Below are positions 1 to 13,000 of a stretch of 64,000 bases of DNA, piece after piece. The translations under genes and the position numbers were made by a program. The number at the start of each line of letters is the position of its first letter. The first letter of the stretch is position 1. The notes under the pieces were generated by a model. The model saw only the letters and a list, made by a program, of their open reading frames with translations. It searched no databases and had not been told where the DNA came from. Location of the stretch: the NCBI RefSeq assembly GCF_030463535.1, contig NC_132898.1, positions 22,837,162-22,901,161 of the forward strand. The letters are read 5' to 3'. This DNA comes from Salminus brasiliensis (Eukaryota > Chordata > Actinopteri > Characiformes > Bryconidae).

Positions 1-369
1 AATAGGACTCTCTGGAGCAGATAAACATGGACCATGTAGTGCATCAATGTCTAAAGAGATTATAGAGTAGAATGTCACGTTGAAGATGTGAAGATTGACG
101 TTAACCAGACATTGGGTTTTAGTCACCAGTACGATGTTTGCTGATGTCACTTCTCTGCGTCAAACTGACACTGGCATAACACATTATCCTGACATTGTGA
201 CAATTTTGGTCACCCAACATCACAAACCTACATTCAAGCACGTATGAAAGGGCAGCTGGGGAAGGTCAAACAGTATGAGCGTTCACAATATTTTGTCCAC
301 CTGTCTTGTTCCTTCATTCGTTGGCTCTCATTCATTGGCTCTCTAGGTGTTCAGTTGCATACTGTAGCT

Positions 370-482
370 CATCAGCCCCCCTCCATCCCACTCATCAGTG
401 GAGAGAGACCACCATAGAACCACCACTGTTCAGGGTCGGTTGTCCATTCTCAGCACAGCAGTGATTCTGATGTGGCAGTGTG
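370..482. repeat. Fragment of the 14905-15362 repeat family (inverted)
   Basis: Sequence around CATTCTCAGCACAGCAGTG and AGAGACCACCATAGAACC is the inverse of the right half of the 14905-15362 repeat. The rest of 1-1137 shows nothing recognisable. Confidence 0.5.
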
Positions 483-1137
483 TTTTATCAGCTAACAGCT
501 TCTACTGCCTGCTTTCCCCATAGGGAGAGGCTGCTCAGGCCTGGAGCTCAGTATGGGAGCATGGCGGCGACACACAGCCTGTGTTTTCAGGTTTACTGTG
601 AAGATCTGGAACACGGAGCAGGAACAGCAGGTCTAATATGCGAAGGCTTAGCAGTAATGTAGATGTTAATGTACCTAGGCACTGAAGGCCTTGTTCAGGC
701 AGTTTCAAAGTCATTCCTGTGTAATTACAGACAGGCAGAAACGACCCCCAGCAGCAGAGCTGAGGATGGGCACTACCGGCAGTGCTGCAGAGCAGAGCAT
801 GACCAGAGCATGTTTTTTTGGCCACTTTCAGGCCTGTGAGTTACATTGTTGAGGAGTTACAGCAGCACCTGTGCCCACAGTGTATTAGATAAAGGCTGCA
901 AGCTCTTTTATTGCTTTTTATGAAGCGGTCTGAACGCATTATACTCACAGACTGAAAGGCCAGCACTGAGCACCACTTTAAAAAGAACGCTTTCAAAAAA
1001 CACACTTTCAGGGCTTTAACACACCTGATTGAGTGCATGAAGAGCATGATAAGGAGCTAATGAGTGAATCCAGGTGTTAAAGGTAGTTAAAGTTTACATT
1101 AAACTTCTCCACACAGCTAAATAGATAATATAGATAA

Positions 1138-1400
1138 TATATGGACAAAAGTATTGGGACACCTAATCATTCTTTTTTTTTTTTTTTAAATCCATGTCCT
1201 GTTTTTGCTGGAGTAACTGTCTCTACTGTCCAGGGAAGGCTTTCTACTAGATTTTTTAGTTTTAGCATTGCATTGAGCTGTGACCACATTGGGCTTTTTA
1301 TCCCTCTAGCCCGTGCCTGGCATTAGGCATAGTTCCAATAGGTTTATCTGCTTATCATGTTTATCAGCTCCATAGAGTCCTATTGTATTGGCAGTACCTC
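1138..1400. mobile_element. Non-autonomous repeat, ATGGACAAAAGTATTGGGAC family
   Basis: The start ATATGGACAAAAGTATTGGG and the internal CTGTCTCTACTGTCCAGGGA segment recur at 39571-39890. Related ends occur at 20053 and 51455. Their similarity to Tc1 ends suggests Tc1-derived MITEs. Confidence 0.6.
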
Positions 1401-1739
1401 TCTACAGGGACTAGCCACGCTGTGTGTGTAGATAGATAGAGAGATAGAATAGTTTAATAATCCCAGAGTGACTACATATATATACAGACTAACTGAAACA
1501 GCTCTTTGCATAGTATAAATAATGCAGTGCTAATCAATATTATATCAGTATATTGATCAATATATTGATCAGTAATTAGTTAGTTCTGTAGTAGTTGTTA
1601 TTAAGATATCATATAGAGACAGTACTGCTGTTGTAGTAGCAACCACTTAGCAACACCTTAGCAACCACTGGGAATACCTTTCTAGTATAGAATAAAGTAT
1701 AACATTTTTATATTATAATTCCGATTATATAATGCTCAT

Positions 1740-1815
1740 AATAATAATAATAATAATAATAAGATGAAGAAGAAGAAGAAGAAAGCTGGGGTCTGTGCGA
1801 TCTAACACCAAACAA

Positions 1816-1895
<80 letters not shown>

Positions 1896-1966
1896 ACTCT
1901 GGGGGAAATCTTATTTCAGATCAGAGGAGTGTTATTCTGGACTGATCTGACCTGATTGGGTTTAAA

Positions 1967-2004
<38 letters not shown>

Positions 2005-2042
2005 AGAGATGTGGTCAGAGTCAGAAGGGAAAATAAAACACA

Positions 2043-2091
<49 letters not shown>
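1740..2091. repeat. Microsatellite cluster: AAT, GAA, TG, GA, GT and CA runs
   Basis: Runs are (AAT) near 1740-1762, (GAA) near 1763-1783, (TG) 1819-1846 followed by (AG) to 1888, (GT) 1970-2002 and (CA) 2054-2091. A further GT run lies at 2269-2288 and a poly-C of 13 near 2177. Confidence 0.9.
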
Positions 2092-2093
<2 letters not shown>

Positions 2094-2573
2094 ACTTGTG
2101 CACCTTTTCTATGGAATGCTGAGGGAACATTACTGCATTCTTCTGAGCCCCTGAGAATAAAGAGCGTTTATTAATCCCCCCCCCCCCCCTCTCTCTCTCT
2201 CTTCCTCATTTCCAACCAATCTATAAAAATTTAATGACTGAAATGTTGTGGAAATGGGTTCTTTGTTTGTGTGTGTGTGTGTGTGTGTGGCAAAGCATTC
2301 TGCAGGCAGAAAAAGGACAGAATGATGGAAAAAGGTAGAAGCAGTAAAGACAGAGTGAAAAAGAGAGAGAGAGAAACACAACTGCTTTCTGAAGCTACAG
2401 CATGAATACAGCCAGGCCACATACCTCCTTACTGTCCAAGCTATTAAGCATTGACAGCTCCTCACCAAACACAGACTCTGTGACCACAGACTGGCCGTCG
2501 AGAAAGGCAGGTTCAAAAAATCCTGGATGCCGTAATAGGAGAGAGTGTGTGGTCACTGCAGGACAGGTGAGGT

Positions 2574-4188
2574 TCAGAATCAGAATCAGAATCAGAATCT
2601 CTTTATTTCACCAAGTATGTTACCCATACAAGGAATTTGTCTTGGTGAGAGCAACACGCATGACAAGTAACAAAGAAACACAGAACACGGTCTTAAACTA
2701 AAGGAAAATGACACTAAACAATAAATAGGGTAGGGGATAAATTAAAAAAAAGTAGAAAGTACTAAAGGTAATAAAGGTAATAAAGAGCTGAAAAATATAT
2801 TTACAGAAAAGAAAAGGACATCTGTACAGGTGTGCAAATAGTCATAGTGCAAAATAGGCAGAGTGCAAATAACTGTTCAGTCCGGTTTGGTACAGTTCAG
2901 TTGTAAGTTTAGAGGTTTACAGTGGGAGGTGACCACTGTGATTGAGGAGCGCTACAGCTCTGGGGAAGAAGCTGTTAGCATGACGTGTTGTGCTGGTTTT
3001 GATGGACCGCAGTCTTCTACCCGAGGGGAGTGTCTGGAAGAGGAGGTGTCCAGGATGTGAGGGGTCAGATGTAATCTTGCCAGCCCGCTTCCTCGTCCTG
3101 CTGGAGTAGATCTGCTGAAGTGATGGCAGGTTACATCCTATGATCCTCTCTGCTGTCCTGATGATGCGCTGGAGTTTGGTTCTTTCTTGTGAGGTGGAGG
3201 AACCAAACCAGATAGTTATGGAGGCTGTGATAATGGACTCGATGATCGCTGTGTAGAACTGGATCATCAGGGTCTGTGGCAGGTTGAATTTCTTGAGCTG
3301 TCTCAAGAAGTACATTCTTTGTTGAGCTTTCTTGATGATGGAGATGGTGTTTTTCTCCCATTTCAAGTCTCTGGAAATGGTGGTGCCCAGGAACTTGAGT
3401 GACTCCACCATTGATACTGCAGTGTTGTTGATGTGGAGGGGGGGAAGGGTGGGTGGATTGCGTCGGAAGTCCACCACCATCTCTGCAGTCTTTTCTGTGT
3501 TTAGCAGCAGGTGGTTGTTGCTGCACCAGGACACCAGCTGCTCAATTTCCTTTCTGTAAGCAGACTCATCACCGTTGGCTATGAGGCCCACCAGAGTGGA
3601 GTCATCTGCAAATTTCAGGATCTTTACAGCTGGATCTTTGGAGACACAGTCATTAGTGTAGAGGCTGAAGAGAAGGGGTGAAAGAACACAACCCTGAGGG
3701 ACTCCAGTACTGAGTGTCCGGAGGTCTGAATTGTGCTTCCCCAGCCGCACCTGCTGTCTCCTGTCTGTCAGAAAATCCACGATCCACCGACACATGGAGT
3801 CTGGCACTGACAGCTGGGAGAGCTTGGCCTGAAGAAGCTGCGGCACAACAGTGTTAAAGGCCGAGCTAAAGTCCACAAACAAAACCCTAGCATAGTTTCC
3901 ATGGCTGTCGAGATGTTGCAGGATAAAGTGCAGGGTCAGGTTGACCACATCATCGACAGACCTGTTTGCTCGGTACGCAAACTGCAGGGGGTCCAGCAGG
4001 GGATCTGTGATGGACTTCAGGTGGGCTAGGATCAGGCGTTCAAAGACCTTCATGACTACAGAGGTCAGGGCGACAGGCCTGTAATCATTCAGTCCGGTGA
4101 TGGTGGATTTCTTGGGAACTGGAATGATGGTGGAGGTTTTGAAGCAGGCTGGAACAGAGCAGAGTTCCAGTGATCTGTTAAAAATCAC
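2574..4188 (-). mobile_element. 5'-truncated LINE with reverse transcriptase fragment (L2/Rex1-like)
   Basis: The minus strand from 4188 to 2917 is an open frame of 423 codons for the reverse transcriptase and C-terminal part of a non-LTR retrotransposon. Visible motifs in order are [42 protein letters not shown], the catalytic KFADDSTL box and LKFLGTTIS. Near the end is [20 protein letters not shown], as in L2-type elements. After the stop comes a 3' UTR ending with AATAAA and a GATTCT-repeat tail at 2575-2600. The endonuclease and 5' part are missing, so this is a dead-on-arrival copy, though its frame is unbroken and the insertion may be recent. Confidence 0.88.
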
Positions 4189-4219
4189 TGGTTGAGAGAG
4201 AGGTGAGAGGTTGAGAGAG

Positions 4220-5070
4220 AGGTGATCTTTCTTCTAAACTTCCTGAAATATGAACCAATCAGAACACATATTTTATTTCCTAAAAGACGTGAGCAGCTTC
4301 AGAGCCTTGAGAGACAGCGAGAAAGTAACCGTTCTACTAGGAGAGGGCCCATCAGCCTCCACTGCATATTCACCGCATATTTTCATTTTTAAATAAAGGA
4401 GTTTTGAGCAGTAGAGATGCTAGCATACCTCCTGCTGAGTGCTGACTTGTGGGCAAGCTGATGTTTGAGTTATGCCTCATATGGTCAGCTAATGCTATGT
4501 TAATGTTTAATGCGGTGACCTTGTACATGTTAGGCAAAATGTACATTATTTCAATAAATAATTTAAGATTCATTAAATCAGTGTATGCCCCCCTGTCTGA
4601 TCATGGCAGCTGCTGATGTCATTATAACAGGAGTTGAAAACCTTTAAAAAATATGTCTCTGCAGTGCTGAAACATTTGATGCTGTTAAAAAACTATGATT
4701 TTACTCAAATGCTCAATCTTAACCCATTCATTTTGGACTCGCTCAGGACCGCCCTCTAGTGTTTGACCCACCTGGAAAACATTCCCAAGTGGTCATTCCT
4801 TCTTCTCTACAAGTTCTCTGGTAATAGCATGGTTAGAACGCTTCTCAGCCAATCAGCTTGTGTGGCTAGAACGAACTGTTTTATAAATATGTATAATTTT
4901 TATTAATTAGCAAATCTATATGTATACATGTGTGTTATTTATATATACATGTATGTAATTAAGAATATTTTCTTTATTATACTTATTTGTAAAATGTTTT
5001 ATGTATATATGTTTTTGATTAGACCATGTTTTATAGTTACATTATAGAACATTTATTTTTCTTTCTTTTA

Positions 5071-5110
<40 letters not shown>

Positions 5111-5700
5111 CATACTGTACATTTCTCATGTCAGTAAGGCAAACTGGACTGGACTGAGAGGATAGAATGAGAGAAAAAAAGAGTAAATTGAAGAGAAAGG
5201 TGAAGGGGGATGGAAGAAGTGATGTAATTTTGAATATATGTGTATGGTGTGTGTGTGTGTGTGTGCATGGCCTCAGGCACATCTCTTTCTTCATGTACAG
5301 TATAGATAACAGTATGTGTGTGAGTGTGTGTTCAGGCGTGTTGGTTTGTGTCATCAGTAGATCAGTGTAAGGGTAGAGGGGTGATGATTGACTGGTATGA
5401 TAAACAGTAGGGTCAGCTGAGCCACTACAGGATTGAGGAGCATATATTTTTTGCTATAGGTGCAGCCAGGTGTCACCGCCCACTTCCCCAACCTCACCCT
5501 CTCCACTCTTCCAGCCCACCCACTGGGTCCCAAATAGAAAGAGACAGAGAGAAACACCCGCCATTTCCCCAGATCTGTTAGTGATTGCACATTACCATAG
5601 CAACCACCAAGCAAACCTCATGGGACACTACAGGAACTGAGCTCCAAATTGCACACTCTGCTTTTAAGCTAGGACCCCACAATTAGAAGTTCACTTGTTA
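4220..5700. other. No gene recognised
   Basis: Intergenic or vwa1 5' intron sequence. It contains a TG run at 5077-5101 and AT-rich stretches. The missing first vwa1 exon could lie here but no signal-peptide exon with a phase 1 donor was identified. Confidence 0.5.
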
Positions 5701-5709
5701 CTGTAGGAA

Positions 5710-5825
5710 TAAGTGGTCTCTCTGGTGTTGCTAAGCAGTACCTGTAGTATCCCAAGTTGTTGATGGGGTTGCTTGGTGGTTGCTATGGTATCCCACGTGG
5801 TTGTTAGGGGCTTTGCAAGGTGTTT
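5710..5825. repeat. GGTTGCTATGGTATCC repeat segment
   Basis: GGTTGCT, GGTATCCCACGTGG and related words recur, and ACCATAGCAACCACC is found inverted at 5593. This is probably a degenerate dispersed repeat. Confidence 0.4.
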
Positions 5826-6121
5826 CTCTCTTTCTCTATTTCTCTCTCTCTCTTTCTCTCGTTGATCGATATCCGCAGGCTGCAGATGTAGCTGTAGATG
5901 TAGTGCATGGAGTGAGTAATGCAGCAGTAAGTGAGCGGTCACACCTGCACTGAGTGATTATCAGAGTAAACGTGCCGCACGCTGAGTGAGTGATACGCTG
6001 TGTGAGAGTGTGTTTTATCCGGTCGCTCGGGGCGGGTGAGTCAGCAGGGTTTTCAGCCCACACCGAAAATTAATTTCATATTTATATTCATTTTATTACA
6101 GGCGGCAGAAACCCCGAACAC

Positions 6122-6925
6122 ACATCTAATGTTATTAACTGTCTCTTTCACACTTTCTCTTTCAGTCTCTCTCACTCTTTTTCACTCCGTCTCTTTTATT
6201 CTTTTTTCTCACTCTTTTCTCTCTTTTACTCTCACTCTCTAACTCTCACTCTGTCTTACTCTCTTTTCCATCACTTCTTTCTCACTCTCATTTTTCACTC
6301 TTTTCTCTCGTCTACTTTGTCTTACTCTCTATATCTCACTTTGTCTTTCTTTTGCACTCTTATGCTCACTTTTTCTGTTTTTTCACTCTCTTTGATTCTT
6401 TTACTGTCTCTGATTCCCTCTCATTCTTTCCCACTCTTATGAACTCTCTTTTTAAATTCAGTGCCACTTAACTCTCTGTTCACTGACTAATTCACTCTCC
6501 CTCTTGCTCTCTCGTCTCTTTCACTCTTTACTCTCATTTTTACTCTCTTCTACTCTCTTTGCCACTCTTTGTCACCATCTTTTTAATTCTACCTTTCTGT
6601 TTCTCTTTATACTTTCTGTTTTTTCCTCCTCTCATTCACTCTCGCTGTCTTTCACACACGTATTGACTCTTTTTCACTCTTTTACCCTCTTTTCACTGAC
6701 TAGTTCTTTTAGTCTCTCATTTCTCTTTCACTCTCTCTCTATCACTTTCTGTTTCACTCTGCCTTTCACTCTAATTTATGCACCATCTTTCACTCACTTT
6801 TTCTTTTCACCCTCACTCTCTTTCAGGCTTTCCTTTTTTAACTCAACTTCTTTCACTCTTTTTTCCACTCGCTCTCTTTCACTCCCTTTCTCTTTCTGTA
6901 TTTAATTCTTTGTCACTCTGATAAA
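6122..6925 (+). repeat. CT-rich (CACTCTCTTT) tract in vwa1 intron 1
   Basis: About 800 bp are almost entirely pyrimidine on the plus strand, built of CTCTTTCACTC-like words. Open frames in it are composition artefacts. A pure CT repeat follows at 6985-7018, directly before the VWA exon acceptor. Confidence 0.9.
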
Positions 6926-6981
6926 CTCTGATAAATGTCAGAGCATTGCAGAAATCATTAACACATAAAACAGTATATGTA

Positions 6982-7026
<45 letters not shown>

Positions 7027-7029
7027 TAG

Positions 7030-10000
7030 TGTTCGACTGTTGTGAGGGTGATCTCTTGCTCCTGCTGGACTCCTCCGGAAGCATCTCCTCTTACGAATTT
7101 TCCCACCTGCTGCAATTCCTGACTGTTTTACTCCGCCCCTTCATTTTGGGGCGTGGCCACGTGAGGGTTGGACTGCTGCAGGTGGGCACGGAGCCGAGGC
7201 TGGAGTTCAACTTTGACGCCTATAACTCTCAGGATGCACTGCGAGACGCACTGCTAAGGACCCAGCAGCTTCGGGGAGACACTAACACTGAAGCTGCACT
7301 GGTATTGGCCCAGAGGCTCCTACGGCGACCACAGGGGGAAGATGCCCCGCCCAGGGTGCTGCTGTGGCTGACTGATGGAGTGCAGCCAGGGAATGTGGAC
7401 GAACCATTGGCAACACTGCGACGGGAGGGCGTATCTGTACTGGCGGTATCTACCGGTCATGCTAATTATCTGTTTTTCCGTGAAGCCGTGACTCCACCCA
7501 TCGAGACACACCTGTACTTCGTAGACATTGATGCCATCAAAATCATCACCGAAGACCTGAGGGAAGCCATTATCGGTGAGAGAAGGAGAGAGAAGATTAG
7601 AATTGGCCTACAGCAGTATAGCCCCACTTATTCAGCCTAGAGGAGATTAAGCCCCACCCATTCAGCCTACAACAGTTTAGCCCCACCCATTCAGCCAACA
7701 ACAGTTCAGCCCTGCCAATTCAACCTATAACAGGTTAGCTGTTCTGTGCAGTGATGAAGCTCCATCCAATACTTTTGGGATGGGGATAAGTTGGGGATGA
7801 GGTGGGGTAGTGATCATCCAACATCCTGACCTCCCTTCTCTCCCCACGCTCTTGTTGCTAAATGCAATCAAATCATCAAATCCTCCCAAAATTGGTCATG
7901 TTTGCAGAAGTTTGAACCTACCTCTGCTTTTTCAAACAGTGATGTTTTGCTGGATCTCTTTAATCAGTTTGTGGCATGATTCTAGGTGGCTTACTGAACA
8001 ATACTCTCTACGCTGTCAATCACACACTTATCTGCACAACAGAGCTGGGATTTATTCATAGTACGGCAGATGGTACACTAACCTGAATAAACTGCAGCCC
8101 AACACACAAACACAGACATCACAACAGCCTCATTCCATCAAATTCATGTAGATTTCCTTTTAATAAGGCTGCGGTGAATCCGCAATAAATATTAAAACAC
8201 AATATTGGCATTATGAGCTCAGTTTTCCTCAGTAAACAAACAACATCTCTGGCTAATGTTGATGTTTTCTTTGATCACAGGGATAGACAGAGTCTGAAGT
8301 AAGATCATAGCACTGCAGTGATGAAGGCTACGCTAAAATGCTACAATGGCGCTGTCAGATCTGTAAACAATTGTTAAAACTTTGCTGTTTCAGCCACATG
8401 TCATTTTATTCTAATAAACGAATAGCTCTGCAAATTACCCCCAAGGTCAGTCAGTCAGCTCAGACTGTTTGGATGTCTGGTGTTTACACTGAAGCTTTCA
8501 GGCTAATGTAGCTACTGTAACATACTGGAAGCTTATTAGAAATGAGCATAGATGCTAACTGCTCGACTAAACAATGACACACTATGTAAACCATACACAC
8601 TATATATGACCTTATTGAGGACACTGGGGACAGATGGGTGGTTAGGATGTCATGGCAAGAGGGATTTAAGTAGGCCTACGTTGTAGGACCATAGCAATTT
8701 GTATGGCCCATGTGTAAGTGTATGTGTCCCAGTTGCGTATTAAATTAAATTAGGCATTTTTAGGTTGCAGGATCATCATCTTCTGCTTTTTATAAATCAG
8801 TTTGGCCAGTGACTGTCAGTGATGGTTCCAGTGTCCTTTAGGGGTGGCTATTTCTATAGTGTTGCCTTAATGTGTTTTCCTCCTGTCGTGTTTCTCAGAG
8901 CTGATCCGGGCAGAACGTTTGCAGGTGCGGGACGTCGGTACCCACAGTGCTGCTCTACAGTGGCGGCCCGTTCTAGTTGGTGGATTCGGTTACTACGAGC
9001 TGCGCTTCGGTTCCGGCACGGAGGAGTGGAGGATGAACCTGCCGCCCCAGCAGAGCTGGGCTGAGCTCACCGGCCTCCAGCCCGACACACAGTACACAGC
9101 CTGGCTCACACCACACATACCGCAGGAGCGCAAACACACACTCAGCACCAGCTTCAGGACACTGCCCGGTGAGAGAAAGAGTGAGACAGATTAAGAGAGG
9201 GAAAGAAAGTTAGAGATGGGATAAAAAGAGAGAGAGAGAAGAGGAAAAGAGAGTGGGGAGAGAAGGGAGAGAGCGAGAGTAAGAAATGGAAGAGAAAGAA
9301 AGACAGGAGAGAAAGAGGGAAAAAAGAGAAAAGTGGTGAATAAAATAAAATGAGGAGAGAGGAGAAAGAGGTTGCGGGAAGGAAAAGTGAGAGAGAGAAA
9401 GAGGTAGAATTAAAGAGAGGGAGAGTAAATACAGATAGATGGATGGTGAGAGAGGAATGCAGTCTTAAGGCCAGGTTAGATTTATCTGTAATTTAATTCA
9501 GACAGAATGTAAACCGTGATTCTGGCTTTCCCTCCCTGTAGATGTGTTGAGTCCGGTTACAGTGACCGTCTCAGAGTCTGGAGTGGACCGTGTGCGCGTG
9601 AGCTGGGCTCCACTGCAGCCGGACCGTGTTGAGCGCTATCTGGTGGAGTTTGGGCCAATTCCCCGCGGGGATGTGCAAGCAGTGACCTTGACTGGGCAAG
9701 AGAGCAGCGCACTGCTGACCCAATTGCAGCCACACACAGAGTACCTCATCACTGTCACTGCAGTTCACACCTCCGGCCAGGAGAGGGCCATGTCCGTCAG
9801 AGCCTGCACTCAGGAGGGTGAGGGACACTATTTTTCTGTAGTTTTTCTATTTTGGTCTAAATTTGGCCCATATGACGTCAGACTGGTCAAAGGGTCCACA
9901 CAAGTCCACACAAGTCACGTCCTTAAGCATCCTTTAGAACATGGGCAGGACAAGAACGTGTCCGGACATTCGGACTGTACTTGGCTAGATGTGAACTTTT

Positions 10001-13000
10001 GAATGGGACAGAAATGCAGCAGCACAAATATGCTCCTTCTCTGCTTTGCAAAACTCCTTACAGACTCTGGTGCGCTCTGCCCACCGCAGTTTGGTCCATA
10101 ACCTCTAATACTGCGTCCGTCTTAACACAACAGAAATTGGTCTGATAACACGTAAATATATATTTTTTAATTAATGGGTTTACAGGGCAAGATTGGATGT
10201 CTTAAGGCGTTTAAAATTGGGTGCCACCACTTCTTTGGATTCAGAGGGGGTAACCTAATCATCGTATGAGGGAAGTCTAATGCCCCTCACACACACATGC
10301 GCAGTTCCAGTCCTCCTGAGAGATCACAGTAGCTCAAGAGTGCAGTGCAGTGAAATGAACCACCAACAGAGACTGCAAGCTTAAGCTGATCGATTTCTGC
10401 AGCTTGTTAATCACCAATACAGCCAAACTGAAGATACCCCTTCCAGTTCTGGGACTATAAAACTCGGGTTTATTTCATTATAATTTTATCATATTTTATT
10501 ATATCCTGCACCAAAACTGTCTGCACATATTTGTGCACAATTAGACTGTCCCAAATACATCATCACAGTTATGTGATGATCACAGTAACATGATTACAAC
10601 TTAGGACCCACATAACTATACGTAGTCCCTCCAGTAACAAGGGGTGGGCATATTGACCCCAACCATTAGCATGAGCGCCTATAGTTTTTCAAACACCTTA
10701 AGTTAAAGTAAAGTTGCCACCTGTTATCACATTCATTTCTGTCATTCAAACCTTAATTACGTAAAGTTTTATGCATCAACATGTCAGTTTTTGTCGTGTT
10801 AAAATGGACGAGTTGACGTATTAACATGCACTCCTGTGATGTCTGTCCCTCGTTAGTCGCTAAATCAGTGTGGAAATGTCCTGTTTTATCTTGTGTGCTT
10901 CTGGAAATTGAGCCATATCGTCACACATAACCTCAATAGGTAGTCATTTCTGCCTTTAAATTCAGAACGTGGTGATTGATGCAAATAAGCACGGATGCAC
11001 TGAACCAAAGCTGACAAGTATAAACATCCCCTTCCTGGAATTTTCCATTCCACCTTAAATGGTGCAGAACAGGAGGCAGAACAGTCAAGCTGGAAAGTCT
11101 GCATACCTCACCTTCACCTTCTCTACATTCGATTACGCTACAGACTTCTCACACAATAGGTTGAGCTCATTTTTGCTCTCAAATATCTACACACAACTAG
11201 CAATAGAGTAGAGTTCACAGAGTGAAAAAATGCAATATGCAGTTTTAATTTACTGGTAAACACTGGTTATTTGGGGGTTACATATCTGTACACAACCTTA
11301 GCCTAATACTTGGTTGATGCATCTTCGGCAGTCATTATTACAGCTTTAAGGCATCTTGTTTTTGGACATCTTTGCCTATTCCTCTTGGCATATTCTTGCA
11401 AGCTTTGTCAGGTTAAATGGGGATTGTTGGTACACAGCCATTTTCAGCTCCTTCCACAGATGTTCAATTGGATTCAGGTCTGGGCTCTAGCTGGGCCACT
11501 TAAGGACCTTCACAGACTTTCTCTGAAGCCACTCCTTTGTCCTCTTGGCTGTGTGCTTTGGGTCGTTGTCATGTTGGAAGGTAAACCTTCATCCGAGTTA
11601 TATGTCCAGAGCGCTCTGGAACATTTTTTCTTCAAGGATCTCGGTGCACTTAGCTGCATTCATCTTTCCTTCTATCAGCACCAGCTGCCTCGGCCCTGCG
11701 GAAAAACATCCCCACATCATGACGCTGCAACGGCCAAGCTTCACTGTAGGGATGGCATTAGCCAGGTGATGAGCAGTGTCTGGTTTCTTTCTGATGTAAA
11801 GCTTGGTATTCAGGCCAAACGGTCAATTTAGGTTTCATCAAACCAGTGAATCATGTTTCTCATGGTTGGAGAGTCCTCTAAGTGTCTTTTAGCAATCTCC
11901 AAGTGGGCTGTCACGTGACTTTTACTAAGGAGTGGCTTCGGTCTGGCCACTCTATAATAAAGGCTTGATTTTTTTTTTGACACGGTCCAGTTTCTGAGGT
12001 CTACCAATAACTCCTTTGACCCCATGGCTTGAGGTTTGCTCTTTTGGCAATCTCCAGTTATGCCCAATTAGTTGACTTTACCACAGGTGGACAGGTCAAA
12101 TTAAGTAGTAGAAACATCTCAAGCAGTATCAGTGAAAACAAAACGCATCTCAGCTCACGTTTGGGTGTCATATCAAAGGGTGTGTACACTTACGCACATT
12201 TAGATTTTTAGACAAAAAATAAGAGTAAGTGTAATGTAATACCACGTAAAGGAGGAGAAACGGCTGTGTAGACTTTCCAGCTAGACTGTAACTGCACCAC
12301 TGTTTTAAGGTGGCATATCAGCTTTATGCTGTGAGATAAGCGTGTGGCAATCTTTTCACGTTGTTTATATATTTAAAACATTTTATATCTGGCATGCTGG
12401 GTCAGGCGTGGTAGTGAGAACACAGAGAAACACTTGCAAGGTTGGACGATGCAAGACTTTAATAATAATTAACACAAGGAATCAAAGAAATGTGAACAGC
12501 CTAATCAGAGGTACAGCAATCTGAGGGTCATAACGTGAAAATAACAAACAGAACAACACAGGCTGGGCAAAGTAAGACACCTGGGACTGGGAGGATCTGA
12601 ATAGTATAACAGGGAATACACGAACGGGGTAAACATGAGCTATGGGGCGGTGACAGGGGTACATTAAAAAGCAAAACCCATGAACATAAACTACGAAACA
12701 GTGACAGCAAAATAGGACCTAAGCGACAGGGCAAACAGGGAAACGTGAACAACAGTAATCCGACCAAACATTATAGATCAAGATCAACGTACTTCCCCTT
12801 GAGCAGACCGTAGAACCCTGTGGTACATGCGCGGCCGACTTCTGGAATCCCCGGTTCCTTATATGGGCATGGGGCGCCACTGACTGAAGACAACCTAGGC
12901 AGATGTCAACAGTCATCTCATCAGAACGTTCATCTCTATCTTTGCAGGCCCGTACCCAACTCGAGTACACCCCTGCTTTACACCACTAAAATAGCATTCC

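Noticed and set aside
4370-4573. Possible vwa1 signal-peptide exon or other small exon
   Set aside because: It is on the wrong strand, with no suitable phase 1 donor and no recognisable signal peptide.
6504-6905. Open frame rich in Ser, Phe and Leu
   Set aside because: It lies in the CT-rich tract of vwa1 intron 1 and reflects base composition.
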